64,000 nt of DNA. It comes from Persicaria tinctoria (taxonomy: Eukaryota; Streptophyta; Magnoliopsida; Caryophyllales; Polygonaceae). Where the stretch lies: assembly GCA_037127255.1 (NCBI GenBank), contig JBANSL010000004.1, positions 54,600,318 through 54,664,317 on the forward strand, in the 5' to 3' direction. The notes beneath the pieces are model-generated. The model saw only the letters and a list, made by a program, of their open reading frames with translations, searched no databases and was not told where the DNA came from. This document shows, one piece after another, positions 34,816-45,600 of the stretch. A program made the position numbers and the translations under genes. Each line of letters opens with the position of its first letter. The first letter of the stretch is position 1.

Positions 34816-35435
34816 CATGGTTGTCAAATTCGTAGTTCGTTGAATTCGCAAACGTCGTACGAATTCGAAATTCGCTCTTCGGAGAGAATTCAGTTCGTTG
34901 GGGAATTCCACATGAGGAATTCGCGAACTAGAATTGAATTCATTGAATTCAGTTCTAGTTCTTTTCCCCTTCCATCCCCCAAAGATAGATATTATTTGGG
35001 ACTTTATAAAAAAAAGGCGATGTTTTGTAATTAAAATTATAGGAGATTTTTCATAAATTTTATAAATTAAGGGTAAGTTTTGTAATTTTTTAAAATCCTA
35101 ACCCTAGTTTACTTGTCTTCTTCCTCCGCCTCCTCCCTCCCAAACTCCCCTACCCTGTAAAGATTTGATCTCCTAACCTCTCGACCTCCATGCCTCCTCC
35201 GCCTCCTCTCTTTCCACACTCGACCTCCCGACCTCCATGCCTCAACGTTAAAGTATCACCAAAAAATCTAGCTCCTCTCTCTTCATTCTCGCACTCTCTT
35301 TATGTGCAGTTTGAATTCGCCCAATCCAATGAATTCCAGACGAATTCAGGCGAATTTATTCGTGAACGAATTCCGAATTAGTTCGGGCGAACTAGTTCGG
35401 AATTCACAGGGGGGTGAGCGAATTTGGCAACCCTG
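34816..35435. mobile_element. hAT-type MITE with internal GAATTCG word array
   Basis: Starts CATGGTTGTCAAATTCG and ends with the near inverse CGAATTTGGCAACCCTG. Flanks are GTATATAC (34808-34815) and GTAAATAC (35436-35443), a 7-of-8 match compatible with a hAT duplication. The two outer thirds are packed with GAATTCG, TTCGCG and AGTTCG words, and the centre is unrelated, CT-rich and AT-rich. Non-coding. Confidence 0.75.
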
Positions 35436-36310
35436 GTAAATACATAAGATAAAATTTGACCCAATTTCATAATTAGATATGAATATATTTTTTAGAAGAT
35501 ATTAAAGATCAATATAGTAAGGGGGATTGGCAAAAATGACCCAAATACCCGGACTCCTTTGCATCCTCTATCCCCTATCCAAACAAATTGCAAAAATGTA
35601 ACATTCCCCCTCAAAATCCCCTGTTACCTCACCTGTTGTAGCCAGTGGAGAGAGAGAGAGTCTGCAAAGGAGAGAGAGGACATGATCTCATCACCCATCC
35701 TAAACCCTTTCTCTCTATGCCTCTCTCCATCGAAGAGCTCCATTGAAGAGCTTATTTATTCTTTGATTTCTCTGTCTTCTATCTCTCTGCCTTCTAGGGT
35801 AACGAGATCTCCATGGGAGCTCGAATTCGTCCTGCACCGCTGGTGTGAACCACCGCCAGAGCACCGCTTTGGTGACTTCGTCCTTCACCTTCGTTGTGAT
35901 GGCTTTTCAAGGTCAATTCGAGGTGAGTAGAGGCTGGATTTGGAGTAGAGGAGGTGGAATCGAAGTGGAGGAGCCCTCGCAGAGGCTTGGTGAACCGCTT
36001 TGTTTTTTTTTTATTGATGAATGAACAATATATCAATTTTCCACTCTATGGTTTATTACTGGACACCCTTTGGTACTCTAATGGACACCCAATGATTTCC
36101 TACTGGACACCATATGGTTATCTCCTGTCTTGCGTGTTGTTCAATGTTTCCCTGGTTCTAGTGTCGCCCTCCCCCCTAACCACAGGCGGTAAAAAGAGAG
36201 AGGACAGAGGGGATAAGACAGAGACAAAGATAGAGGGGGGAAGAGTGACGGAACGTAAGGGGGAATTAATATAATTTGAATTAAATCTTAAGTTTCCGAG
36301 AAAAATCATC

Positions 36311-36470
36311 GAAGAAGAAGCAAGTGAGTTGAGGTTTATTTGCAGTTTGACGTGTAAGCAGTTAGTTTTAACTGGACACCAAAAGCAAACCGACATGCCA
36401 CCTATTGGAACCGAATGGACAAGAGTTATTGGAGAAACAGATTCACCATCGACTTCGGATAGAAAATGGG
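36311..36470 (+). repeat. Direct repeat of ~160 bp (partner 37361-37520)
   Basis: GAAGAAGAAGCAAGTGAGTTG, GTAAGCAGTTAGTTTTAACT and GAGAAACAGATTCACCATCG occur in the same order in both copies. The hAT MITE 36656-37171 and GA tracts lie between them. Copy 1 ends at a donor-like GGGTAAGTTT and could be an exon of an unidentified gene. Confidence 0.75.
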
Positions 36471-36582
36471 TAAGTTTGCTTTCGATAAAAAAAATCAGAG
36501 AGAGAGAGAGAGCAAGAGAAAGTCTGTAGAGGAGAGAGATGACATGAGAGAGAAAGAGGAGTGAAAAAGAAAAGTAAAGTTG

Positions 36583-36588
<6 letters not shown>

Positions 36589-36639
<51 letters not shown>
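36589..36639. repeat. (AG)n microsatellite
   Basis: About 50 bases of uninterrupted AG within a GA-rich tract. Confidence 0.95.
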
Positions 36640-36642
<3 letters not shown>

Positions 36643-36655
36643 GTGAAGATAGGAC

Positions 36656-37171
36656 CAATGTTCTAAAAGGCGCTAGGCGGTGGGTGGCCGCCTAGCGCCT
36701 AGGCGGCAAGGCGGGTGCCTAGGCGGCACCTAGGCGGACTTAGAACAAACTAGCTTATTTCCTTATATTTTAACACATACCACATGTCAATAACTCATAT
36801 AATGTAATAATAATTCATAATATCACTCATAAACCCAAATTTACGATGCTTAACTAACATTAAAGTAAATAAATGCAAAAAGTACGCATCCGACCAGTAA
36901 CTCTAAACCTCCTAAAATCTAAAACAAAAGGTTCGACTCAATGACAAATAAATCCTGACTTAGGGGATAAAAAATCCTTAAGTCGACTAATCACGTGCCT
37001 AGAAGCTAAAATTGAATAATCATTAGGCTAGGCGGCGCCTAGACGGGACTAGGCGGAGTCTAGGTGGGACTAGGCGGATTTCCGCCTAGAAGGCCGCCTA
37101 GGCTTAAAAATTCCTAGGTGCCCTCCCGCCTAGCGCCCAGGCGGCGCCTAGGCGCGATTTTTAGAACACTG
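36656..37171. mobile_element. hAT-type MITE with internal CTAGGCGG word array (copy 1)
   Basis: Starts CAATGTTCTAAAAGGCGC and ends GCGATTTTTAGAACACTG, and GATAGGAC flanks it exactly on both sides (36648-36655, 37172-37179). The ends of the 516-bp element are filled with CCTAGGCGG and GGCGCCTAGG words around an AT-rich centre. Non-coding. A second copy lies at 37555-38889. Confidence 0.95.
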
Positions 37172-37360
37172 GATAGGACAGAGAGAGAAAAGTAAAAGAA
37201 AGTCTGCAATGGAGAAAGAAAGCCTATAGAGGGGGGAGAGAGAGAGAGAGAGAGTAAAAGAAATTTAAAATTGCAGAGGAGAGAGAGACCAGTAAGGATA
37301 GGATAGAGGGAGATGAAAGAGTCCTCTCTCCTCTGCAACTTCACTCTTGTTGTTTCACTT

Positions 37361-37520
37361 TGAAGAAGAAGCAATTGAGTAGGGGTTTATTTGCAGGTTG
37401 ACATGTAAGCAGTTAGTTTTAACTAGACACCCAAAGCAAAGCAAAACGACATGAAACATATTGGAATCGACTCGACATGAGTTATTTGAGAAACAGATTC
37501 ACCATCGATTCAAATGTATA
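37361..37520 (+). repeat. Direct repeat of ~160 bp (partner 36311-36470)
   Basis: Second copy of the phrase set described for 36311-36470, somewhat more diverged at its end. Confidence 0.75.
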
Positions 37521-37554
37521 GCGGTTTTATAAATTCTATACGCTGCGTGTGAGT

Positions 37555-38889
37555 CAGCGTTCTAAAAATCGGGCCTAGGCGCTAGGCAGAAGGGTACCTA
37601 GGAATTTTTAAGCCTAAACGAGTCTTTGGGCAGAAATCCATCTATGCTAGCATAGGTACCGCCTAGACCCATGTAGGTTGGCCATTATTCAATTTTTGCA
37701 TTTATGCAAGTGATTAGTCGACTTAGGGTTTATTTACCCCCAAGTCGGGATGTATTTGCTTTTTTGAGTTAAACCTATGGTTTGGGATTTTGTGAGGTAT
37801 ACAATAGCTAGTCAGATGAGTACTTTTGCGTTTATTTACTTTAGTGTTATTTAAGCACCGCAATTTCGGGTTTTTGAGTGATATTATGGATTTTTATTAC
37901 GGAAATTTCACGAGGTACCCCCGAGGTATCGCGAAATTCACGCGGTGACCACTTCTTTTACCTCTTTCACGTGGTACCCCTGAGGTATGAGATTCTTTTA
38001 CCTCGTGCCCCTCCTTCTTTTTTTAAACATTTTCCGTTAAGTTTTAATTAAAAAAAAAAACTTAACGAGGTTACAGGTAAAGACCCTTGTTCGTACTTTT
38101 AATACACATCAAATTGTCCTCCCCCTCCATGTGTTTTTTTATGGGCATTTAGCCTGCACAAATCCTCATATACTGATGATCATTAATTTGATGGACCAAA
38201 CGGATGTGTGTGGAGATTGCTGGCCCTTCCACAACCGCTCCACCGCCCCTGCTCCACTGCCCACATCATCACCATCTTTTTCTCGGATCCCTTCTCCCAC
38301 TGTCGCTGGTCCCGCTAATTGGTCCTCCATCCACAAAATCTCCGTCTACTGCTCCGGCCTTTATGTTAGCGTCCACTCGAAACCTTCGATTTCAGCATCA
38401 TCCCGTGAAGTAATTAAATGAATCCACAATTACCAATAATTAATGGCTAAACAAAACAAATTAACTAGAGATTTATCCCTAATCACCTTAATTCGAATTG
38501 AGCGCTCATCAGCCGGCTGTGTTTAGCGGCATTGGAACTAGGCCGAAGCCGAAAGGAATTGTTTTTGCAATTTAATAAAATTTGTATTGCCAATAGCCAT
38601 TTCAACTTCTTGCGCCAATATCCCCTATGTTTTTTTTTAATTAAAACTTAACGGAAAATGTTAAAAAAAAAGATGGAGGGGCACGAGGTGAAAGAATCTC
38701 ATACCTCAGGGGTACCACGTGAAAGAGGTAAAAGAAGTGGTCACCGCGTGAATTTTGCGATACCTCGTGAAATTTCCGTTTTTATTATTATATTATATGA
38801 ACTATTGAGATGCGTTTATATTAAATCATAATGAAATAATCAAATTTGTTCTAAGTCCGTTTAGCCACCTAGCACCTTTTAGAACACTG
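37555..38889. mobile_element. hAT-type MITE of the CTAGGCGG family (copy 2), interrupted
   Basis: Left end CAGCGTTCTAAAAATCGGGC and right end CACCTTTTAGAACACTG match the family of 36656-37171. Flanks GTGTGAGT and TTACGAGT agree at only five of eight positions, so the duplication is decayed or misplaced. The element is split by the MULE-like insertion 37900-38778. Confidence 0.75.
37900..38778. mobile_element. MULE-like element with ~150-bp terminal inverted repeats
   Basis: CGGAAATTTCACGAGGTA begins a ~150-bp arm repeated inversely at the right end. TTTTTATTA flanks the element on both sides (37891-37899, 38779-38787), a 9-bp duplication characteristic of Mutator-like elements. The arms include CACGTGGTACCCCTGAGG and TTTTCCGTTAAGTTTTAATT. 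The left arm has an extra ~11-bp tandem unit near 37915. The central ~570 bp has a GC-rich stretch (38200-38400) that could be captured host sequence, but I do not recognise it. It is nested in a hAT MITE. Confidence 0.9.
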
Positions 38890-39006
38890 TTACGAGTAAT
38901 GCACTAGTTATATTTGAAAATATTTTCAATATATTTTGGATGATGATTTATAAATAGTAAAACAAAATTGATAAAAATAATAAAAGTTGAAAAGTAAGCG
39001 ATTTTG

Positions 39007-39173
39007 GTTTTTTTTTTTTTTTGACAATAGGCAAACATTAGGAAGGCTTTGCTAAAGAAGCAAGGCACTTCCTTGATCATCAAGCTGGATGATGTTACAA
39101 AGATTCATGTTAAAAGGGATAGTGGATAAATTACAAATTCCTCTAGCGATATATTCTGCTACCTTATTTGCTA
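39007..39173 (-). mobile_element. Severely 5'-truncated LINE, 167 bp, with A tail
   Basis: Minus-strand reading gives LANKVAEYIARGICNLS, then NIIQLDDQGSALLL and LPNVCLLS before an A tail (T run 39007-39022). It matches the C-terminal end of the LINE fragment at 53152-53450. GCGATTTTG flanks both sides (38998-39006, 39174-39182), a 9-bp duplication. Confidence 0.85.
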
Positions 39174-39182
39174 GCGATTTTG

Positions 39183-39900
39183 ATTCCTTTTTACTTTTAT
39201 AGTAGTGGTTGATTATATAAAAACCTTAAATTGATAGTTCTGCATTTTTTTTTTTATGAATTTTAAAAATATTTTATGGGTGGTTTGATGTAATTTAAAT
39301 TTCAGTGACAATTTCATCCACTATTTTTTTTAATTAGGAATGAGATATCATAAGTAAGTCCGGTAAATCAATAGGGCACATAGGGTGCCAGACGGACAAT
39401 CCATCAAGATACAACATACAAACGTAACAAAGGATAGTCTAAGAATTAATTTACCAAAGCAAATTAACTGAGGAAAACAACCCTAAAAAACCTATGAACC
39501 ATGAAGAAAATCAGTTGGGTGAGGACGGAAGACTCGATTGAAGGATGTGGATAGTGAGCGCATGGGAAAACTGATGCTGACACGATGTCTCACCATCGGA
39601 GAGACGAAAAACAGAAATTCACAAAGGGCAATGGACGACTCTCAGGGAAATGTGTGGATAACACGATGTTCCCCCCACCTAGATGAGGGATCTTCGGAGA
39701 TCACAAACAGCACCACAATCAACTTGATCAAACGTGGTCACAATACTGCTCTTCAACCGAAACTAACCACGAACAAATGAGATGAAGCCTCACAACAACC
39801 AAAAACCTAAAGGTCCAAAAGCCAAAAAGAGGATATAGGGAGAGTGTTTAATTACAATTTGCAAGATTAATTCAAGATTATTATTTCATTAAATATAAAT
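39183..39900. other. No gene recognised
   Basis: Short plus frame at 39538-39780 without recognisable family; the rest is AT-rich. Confidence 0.4.
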
Positions 39901-39919
39901 CGAACAGGGTAGGAGAGTT

Positions 39920-41938
39920 AATACATATTTGTTTCGTGCACATTTGACGAGGCCCTTCAACTCCAACAACATGATTCTTACTAAAGAAAATTTGCACAAA
40001 TTCAGCTTTCAAGTTTCGCCCAAGACTACCCAAGCAATTATTCGCTCTATATCTGCTACATTATATATTCCACAATCAAATAATCTAGAAAAATATTTGG
40101 GTTGTCCAACCATTAACGATAAAGTTAATAGAGATACTTTCGGTCAGGTCATCCTCAAAACCAAGCAACAACTTTCAAAGTGGAAGGCTTCGTGTCTGTC
40201 TGAAGAAAGACACAAGGTTCTTATTAAAGCAAATCTAAGTGCCAAGCCGCTCTTTTGATGCAAGCGTTTCTACTACCTACATCAATTCTCCATGAGCTCG
40301 ATAAGGTCTACAAATGATTCTCCTGGAATAAAGAAGCAAGATATACTAATTTAGTGTGAAAAATGCAGAACTATCAATTTAAGGTTTGCTCGATTATGTT
40401 TGCTCGATAAGGTCTACAGGTGATTGGATTTGGGAAACTGGACGTTCCGCATAAGATTCGTCATTATCAAAGTCCGACTCGGACCGATGACTGGGGGTCG
40501 TGTGCACGGACTCACATGCGCTAGTAGCCTAGCACACAAGCCGAGTGAGGTTCCATTCTAAAACTAATTGGTAATAGAAGGAGTAGCCCACCGACTCATA
40601 TACTAGGGCTTGATATGTTCAACTTTCCGATGTGAGACACTTTTGGTCTCATTGTACATCTCTAACATGCCCCCGCAAGTCCAACTAGGAATGACCATCT
40701 AGTTGAGACCGGGTAACCCAGATCAGGATCGACACGAGCCGTTAGGCTAACCGCTCTTATACCATATCAAAGTCCGACTCGGACCGATGACTGGGGGTCG
40801 TGTGCACGGGCGCACATGTGCTAGTAGCCTAGCACACAAGCCGAGTGAGGTTCCATTCTAAAACCAATTGGTAATAGAAGGAGTAGCCCACCGACTCATA
40901 TACTAGGGCTTGATATGTTCAACTTTCCGATGTGGGACACTTTTGGTCTCATTCACATCTCTAACTGTCATTTCCTTTGGAAATTTGCAGATGTCCCATA
41001 TATCTATTCCAATAAGATATGAATTCCGCAGTAATACAAATGAAACTATGACTCACCTTTTTCTCGACTCGTGCAAGAAATAAGAAATGATCTTCTTCTA
41101 GCTACCTCTACTAGATATCTCGTCTCTTTCCTTACGGAACAATTAGAACATAATATCTGGTTCTTCAGGAATCAACATGTTTTTGGCCATCTGGTTCTTC
41201 TAGCCTCATTAGTAAGCTTAGAATGGATGCATACACTATTTGCTGGTGGATATCTGGTTCTTCAGGAATCAACATGTGTTTGGCCATGCGAAAGCCTTCT
41301 TTGTTACAGATATCAAAATCTTTTTCATCACCACGACCCAGAGATGGGTTGAATCGAAAACAGTTAACAACGCCGTCGAGGCTAATGTAAGTCCTGCTGG
41401 TTGTCCTAGGAATCGGGTGTCTCCCATGTCAGGCAATCAGGCCAATCTACGCAGAAACCAAAAATGAACTAAACCACCCCCAATTTTGTCAAACTTAATT
41501 TCGATTGTTCGATGAAAGACAATGGGGACACTTTGTATGGTTTTGCTATCCGGGAATCGTCTAGAGATATTGTCTCCAAGGGTTTCGGGGTTTGTAATAA
41601 TACATCTGTTCTTTTTGCAAAAGTTATGGCACTGAGAATGGATATTTTGAGGGCTAAACAGCTGAATCTTAATAATATTCTTGTCGAATGAGACAATTTG
41701 GTAGTCGTTAGTTCTCATGGGTGATTGGAAATGGCTTTGGAATATCGAGCTCCTACAAGCTCACACGAAATTAGATATGTGTACGTTCTCTATTGTTGCT
41801 ATTCGCCAAATTTTCATGGAATCTATTGCTGTCTACAGACAAGATCGCTCATCTTACTCATAGTACCCCTGCCAATGGTAGTATAGAACCCGATTCAGAA
41901 CTTCGAATTCTCGTCCATAAAGACGCTCTATGGTCATC
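39920..41938 (+). pseudogene. LINE ORF2 3' half: RT end, zinc-binding and RNase H remnants
   Basis: 39929-40258 reads LEKYLGCPTINDKVNRDTFG, then KTKQQLSKWKASCLSEERHK, the region after the LINE RT catalytic core. After the TRIM insertion, 40971 onward gives CHFLWKFADVP and ETMTHLFLDSC (zinc-binding linker), and 41480-41720 gives NFDCSMKDNGDTLYGFAIRE and KVMALRMDILRAKQLNLNNI (RNase H) with stops and frameshifts. All pieces are in one order and strand, so this is one decayed LINE split by later insertions. Confidence 0.75.
40465..40966 (-). mobile_element. TRIM (terminal-repeat retrotransposon in miniature), 502 bp
   Basis: Direct repeats of about 203 bp (40465-40667 and 40765-40966) flank a 97-bp interior. 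In minus sense the LTR begins TGTTAGAGATGT and ends GGACTTTGATA. The interior starts with a primer-binding-like TGGTATAAGAGCGG (close to the initiator Met tRNA site) and ends with a purine tract (GACTTGCGGGGGCA). GTCAT flanks both sides (40460-40464, 40967-40971). It encodes nothing. It is inserted in the LINE relic, whose reading resumes on the far side. Confidence 0.95.
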
Positions 41939-41955
41939 TACCTTAATTTTATCCT

Positions 41956-42064
41956 TGAATAGGTAAATAAAGAGCGGTCATTCCGGGGTTCGAACCGGGG
42001 ACCTATAGGTACTACCCACAAGTCCTTTCCGGTGAGCCATTCCGGTGAGCCATTCCGGAATGGT
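41956..42064 (-). mobile_element. SINE-like element, tRNA-derived, with 17-bp duplication
   Basis: TACCTTAATTTTATCCT occurs on both sides (41939-41955, 42065-42081). The minus strand between carries TGGCTCACCGGAAAGG (A-box-like) and GGTTCGAACCCC (B box) about 40 bases apart, as in pol III promoted SINEs, and ends in an AT-rich tail. A 14-bp phrase near the head is duplicated (GGCTCACCGGAATG). It is non-coding. Confidence 0.75.
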
Positions 42065-42114
42065 TACCTTAATTTTATCCTGATTCCCAAAAAAATACGG
42101 AGTAAAACATAATA

Positions 42115-42367
42115 CTCCCTCCGTTCGGCAAAACTTGTCGTTTTAGAGTTATATTTTTGTTCGGAAAAACTTGTCATTTTAGATATTTTTGCTTCTACTT
42201 TACTAAAATGCCCTTGATTTGATTGACGTGTTATGAGTTGTAGTTTTTGATAAAGTAAAAAGTAGAGTAATAATTGAGGGCAAATTAGTAAAAAAGAAGT
42301 GTAATTATTGATTTTATTAAAGGTTGTGTGGAGAGTTAAAATGACAAGTTTTGCCGAACGGAGGGAG
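42115..42367. mobile_element. Stowaway-like MITE (copy 2), upstream of ATG3
   Basis: Same family as 27224-27466: CTCCCTCCGTTCGGCAAAAC at the left, its inverse with CCGAACGGAGGGAG at the right, TA on both flanks. It ends about 290 bp before the ATG3 start codon, so it may lie within or near the promoter. Confidence 0.95.
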
Positions 42368-42660
42368 TAGTCCACAACATGATCGGATACTCCGTTTAGA
42401 ATTTAAAATAATAAAATTAAAATTAATGCGTGCTTATATTTTAAAATTTAATAAATAAAATATTTCATGGTTATATCGACAACTTATACTTGAATTGGGA
42501 AACTCACATCAGCTTTTTGCCTTTACTTTCCTCCATCGCTGTGTGTTCCGTTCGCGTCAAGGAAGCTTGAACCCCTCCGGCCACCGCGGAGCTTCAAACA
42601 ATCTCCCTCTTCCTCCTCTACTGCCGCAATCTCTGTGAAAACTCCTTGTGACAATCATCA

Positions 42661-45600
42661 ATGGTGCTGTCGCAGAAGCTGCACGAGGCCTTCAAGGGCA
42701 CCGTGGAGAGGATCACGGGCCCTCGCACCGTCTCCGCCTTCAAGGAGAAGGGCGTACTCAGCATTAGTGAGTTCGTTCTCGCCGGCGACAATCTCGTCTC
42801 CAAGTGCCCTACCTGGTCCTGGTAATCACCTATTTTTCCTCTTTTTCGTCTATCTTTGTTCCAATTAGCCTAATTTCTTCTTATGGCTGTCATGTATAAT
42901 GTTTTCCCCCGTCAAAATGATAATTTTGTGATGTAATTTGTCTTAATTTTGAATTTCGTTAGATTGCGTGTGATCTGAAGGATTTAGGTGAAGTGGTTGA
43001 CTTCAGATTGATGGTGGTTTGAACATCTTTTATGTTTCCCTAGGGTTCTTGAGCAGAATTTATACTTATTTACTTGGTAGTGAATCTGATCATCAATAAA
43101 TACTTTATCTTGTAGATTCGAGTCAAGGGTTTTAGTATTTCCTTATTTGAATGATCTGTTTGGATCAGATGAATGATGTGAGGTTATGGCAGCCGCAGCT
43201 TGAACAGTTTAATGGAATTCCAGATCTGTTGCATAATTTGAGATCTTTTATCTTTTTTGGCGCTACTAATTAAACTGACCTGTAAAGCCCCGTTTGTTTC
43301 AACCTCTAATATGGGGGTTTGAGTTGAACTGTGCTGGAACTGGATCATCTTCATACCCATGAGGCCGTGAGTATTACATAGGATTTCTAAAGACATGTTC
43401 TTGTTATCTGGGGTCACAAGGGAAGTGCATCACTGGTCTAGCAGAGGAATCAATGGTTGGTTCAGGGATTCGGAGGGGATGCGAGGCGAGGGTCCATATG
43501 ATGGTCAGGGATTGTAGCTGGTGTTTGGTTTGGCATCAGACGACAATTTTTTGTCAAGGCAGAGAGCCAAAGTTGGCAAAGGTAGGAATGATTTCACAGG
43601 TGAGATGAGGACAAAGGCCCGTGGGAAGGGAGGCAGCGGCAGCAGCATGGTGGTCTGTTATTGTTGTAGGCCTTTCTTCTTCTTTTTTCCCTCCCTTTGG
43701 GAACAGAATTTCCGACCCTCTCCTATTCTCTGAATGGGTAATCCTTGAGCCTTTTCTGAAATGAGACCCACTAGGTCAGTTTTTTTCTGATCTATTAACA
43801 AAATATAGGTATGGGGTAGGAACACGTGATACGATTCAACTCCATACTCATATGGCTGTTTCCAATCAAACACCTTGAGATGCAAAAATTCTAAAGCTGG
43901 AACTCACAGTTTACTGTGTGAATTGGTGTGATATGAGGCTAGAGGTCCTTTAGACGCTCTAAAAATTGGTTTTTCAAAAGTTGCTTGTTCCCACACAAAA
44001 TAAAAAGAAAAGAAAAGAAGGGATGTGGTGAAACTCTTTTTCTTTTCTGTATAATTTGATTGTTTAATGCAACATCCAAATGTCTTTCTTTCAATAGTTA
44101 TCCACGACGAATATTTATTTTCATTTTATGTACTTGATGAGGCAGGGAGGCAGGTGAGCCTAGCAAAAGGAAGTCTTACTTACCTTCTGATAAGCAATTC
44201 TTAATCACTCGGAATGGTAAGGTGTTAGTTATACTTTCTTCTCTATCTGACATCTGCATATATTTTCTTTTCATTTATTTATTTAGTTTTTCCATTTCAA
44301 CAAACTTATGCTGTCTGCACCTATTGTGTCAAAGAACGTGATCATAGTTCATCAAATATTCATGCTCTAGGTTGTATCTAGATACAGTTATATGGATAGT
44401 ACCTTTATTGATCAGCATAATGTGGTGTTAACTTTCATAATGCATTGCAAAGAAAAAGACTAAAACCCCCCACTTAGCTCGAGGTTCACTATGTCATCAA
44501 TCAAGCCTCCACTCAATATAATACGAATACAATGCCTTGAGTAACGTTTTAGTTAAGGCCCATAGGTGATAGGTCACTAAGAAAACAGGTGGTTTTGGAC
44601 TGCAGTTCTTGAATATTCTTCTTTTTGTACCATTATCTGTATTCCAAGAAAAATACAGACACACACTTATGCTGTGGATTTTGATTTTCAATTAATCAAT
44701 GCTATTGTGTTGTAGATCTACTTTTGGTTTATCATGGCGGTGTTCTTACACTTTTTTTGGCTCTTTCAAGTTCCCTGTCTACGAAGAGCTGCATCTATTG
44801 AAGAAGAGTATGAAGCTGCTGGCGGTGAAGTTTTACTTGACAATGAGGATAATGATGGATGGTTAGCTACTCATGGAAAACCGAAAGGTCAGTGCTTGTT
44901 TATGCATTTTTAAATGTATTTTTTGTATTTTGTATTTCTTATGTATCCAAACATATTATCCTTGCTGCAGAGAATAAAGCTGATGAGGACAATTTGCCTT
45001 CCATGGAGACACTAGAAATTAGTGAAGGGAGAAAAATTCAATCAATATCATCATACTTTGGAGGTGATGACGAGGGAGATATTCCAGATATGGCAGAATT
45101 TGAAGACCAGGACAACCTAATTGAGAATGATCCTGTAAGTTTATGATGCAGATGCTGAATGCAATCAATAGTTCCTGATGGTTACAATGGATGATAATTC
45201 AATAGCTTTTTGGTTCTTATGCCTCCGATTTAATTGTTGTAACCATTAAACTAGTGCCTTGAACTATCTATCCTGCAATGTTTCTAAACACATTATAATT
45301 CCTAATTGGCGAGTGCTCTCTTACCATGTTTTGATATGTTTACATTAGGCTAGTTGAGATGGTATAATTTGATTTGGCACTTCAGTAGTACAAAATGTGT
45401 AAGCTGCACTGAAAATATCAAGCTTTTTGAACTGTGACATTTGAAATGATGTTTGGGATTATGTGTGGCTTTTTGGCTGTTTTTTATACAATGCCTTTGA
45501 GATGAATTTAGCCCCATATCAATTTTTGGAGCATATTAACTAAATTCAGTTATTTTTATCACATAGCTGAATATAGAATACTCTTGCACTTGCCCTCTGT

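Larger units (their letters stand above)
35519..36655 (+). other. Capture-element-like left segment, GA-rich tracts and GGACACC words
   Basis: The start GGCAAAAATGACCCAAATA, then TTGCATCC and AAATTGCAAAAATG, resembles the left segments at 27730 and 54300. GA-rich tracts with AAAGTCTGCAGAGGAGAGAG phrases follow. At 36058-36120 the word TGGACACCCTTTGG is repeated three times. A 123-codon frame (35559-35930) has no recognisable family. No captured gene was identified. Confidence 0.35.

Noticed and set aside
36443..36658. Ser/Leu repeat protein on the minus strand
   Set aside because: It is the translation of an AG microsatellite.
43184..43885. Small frames inside ATG3 intron 1
   Set aside because: They have no domain, no splice support and lie in a possible MITE remnant.
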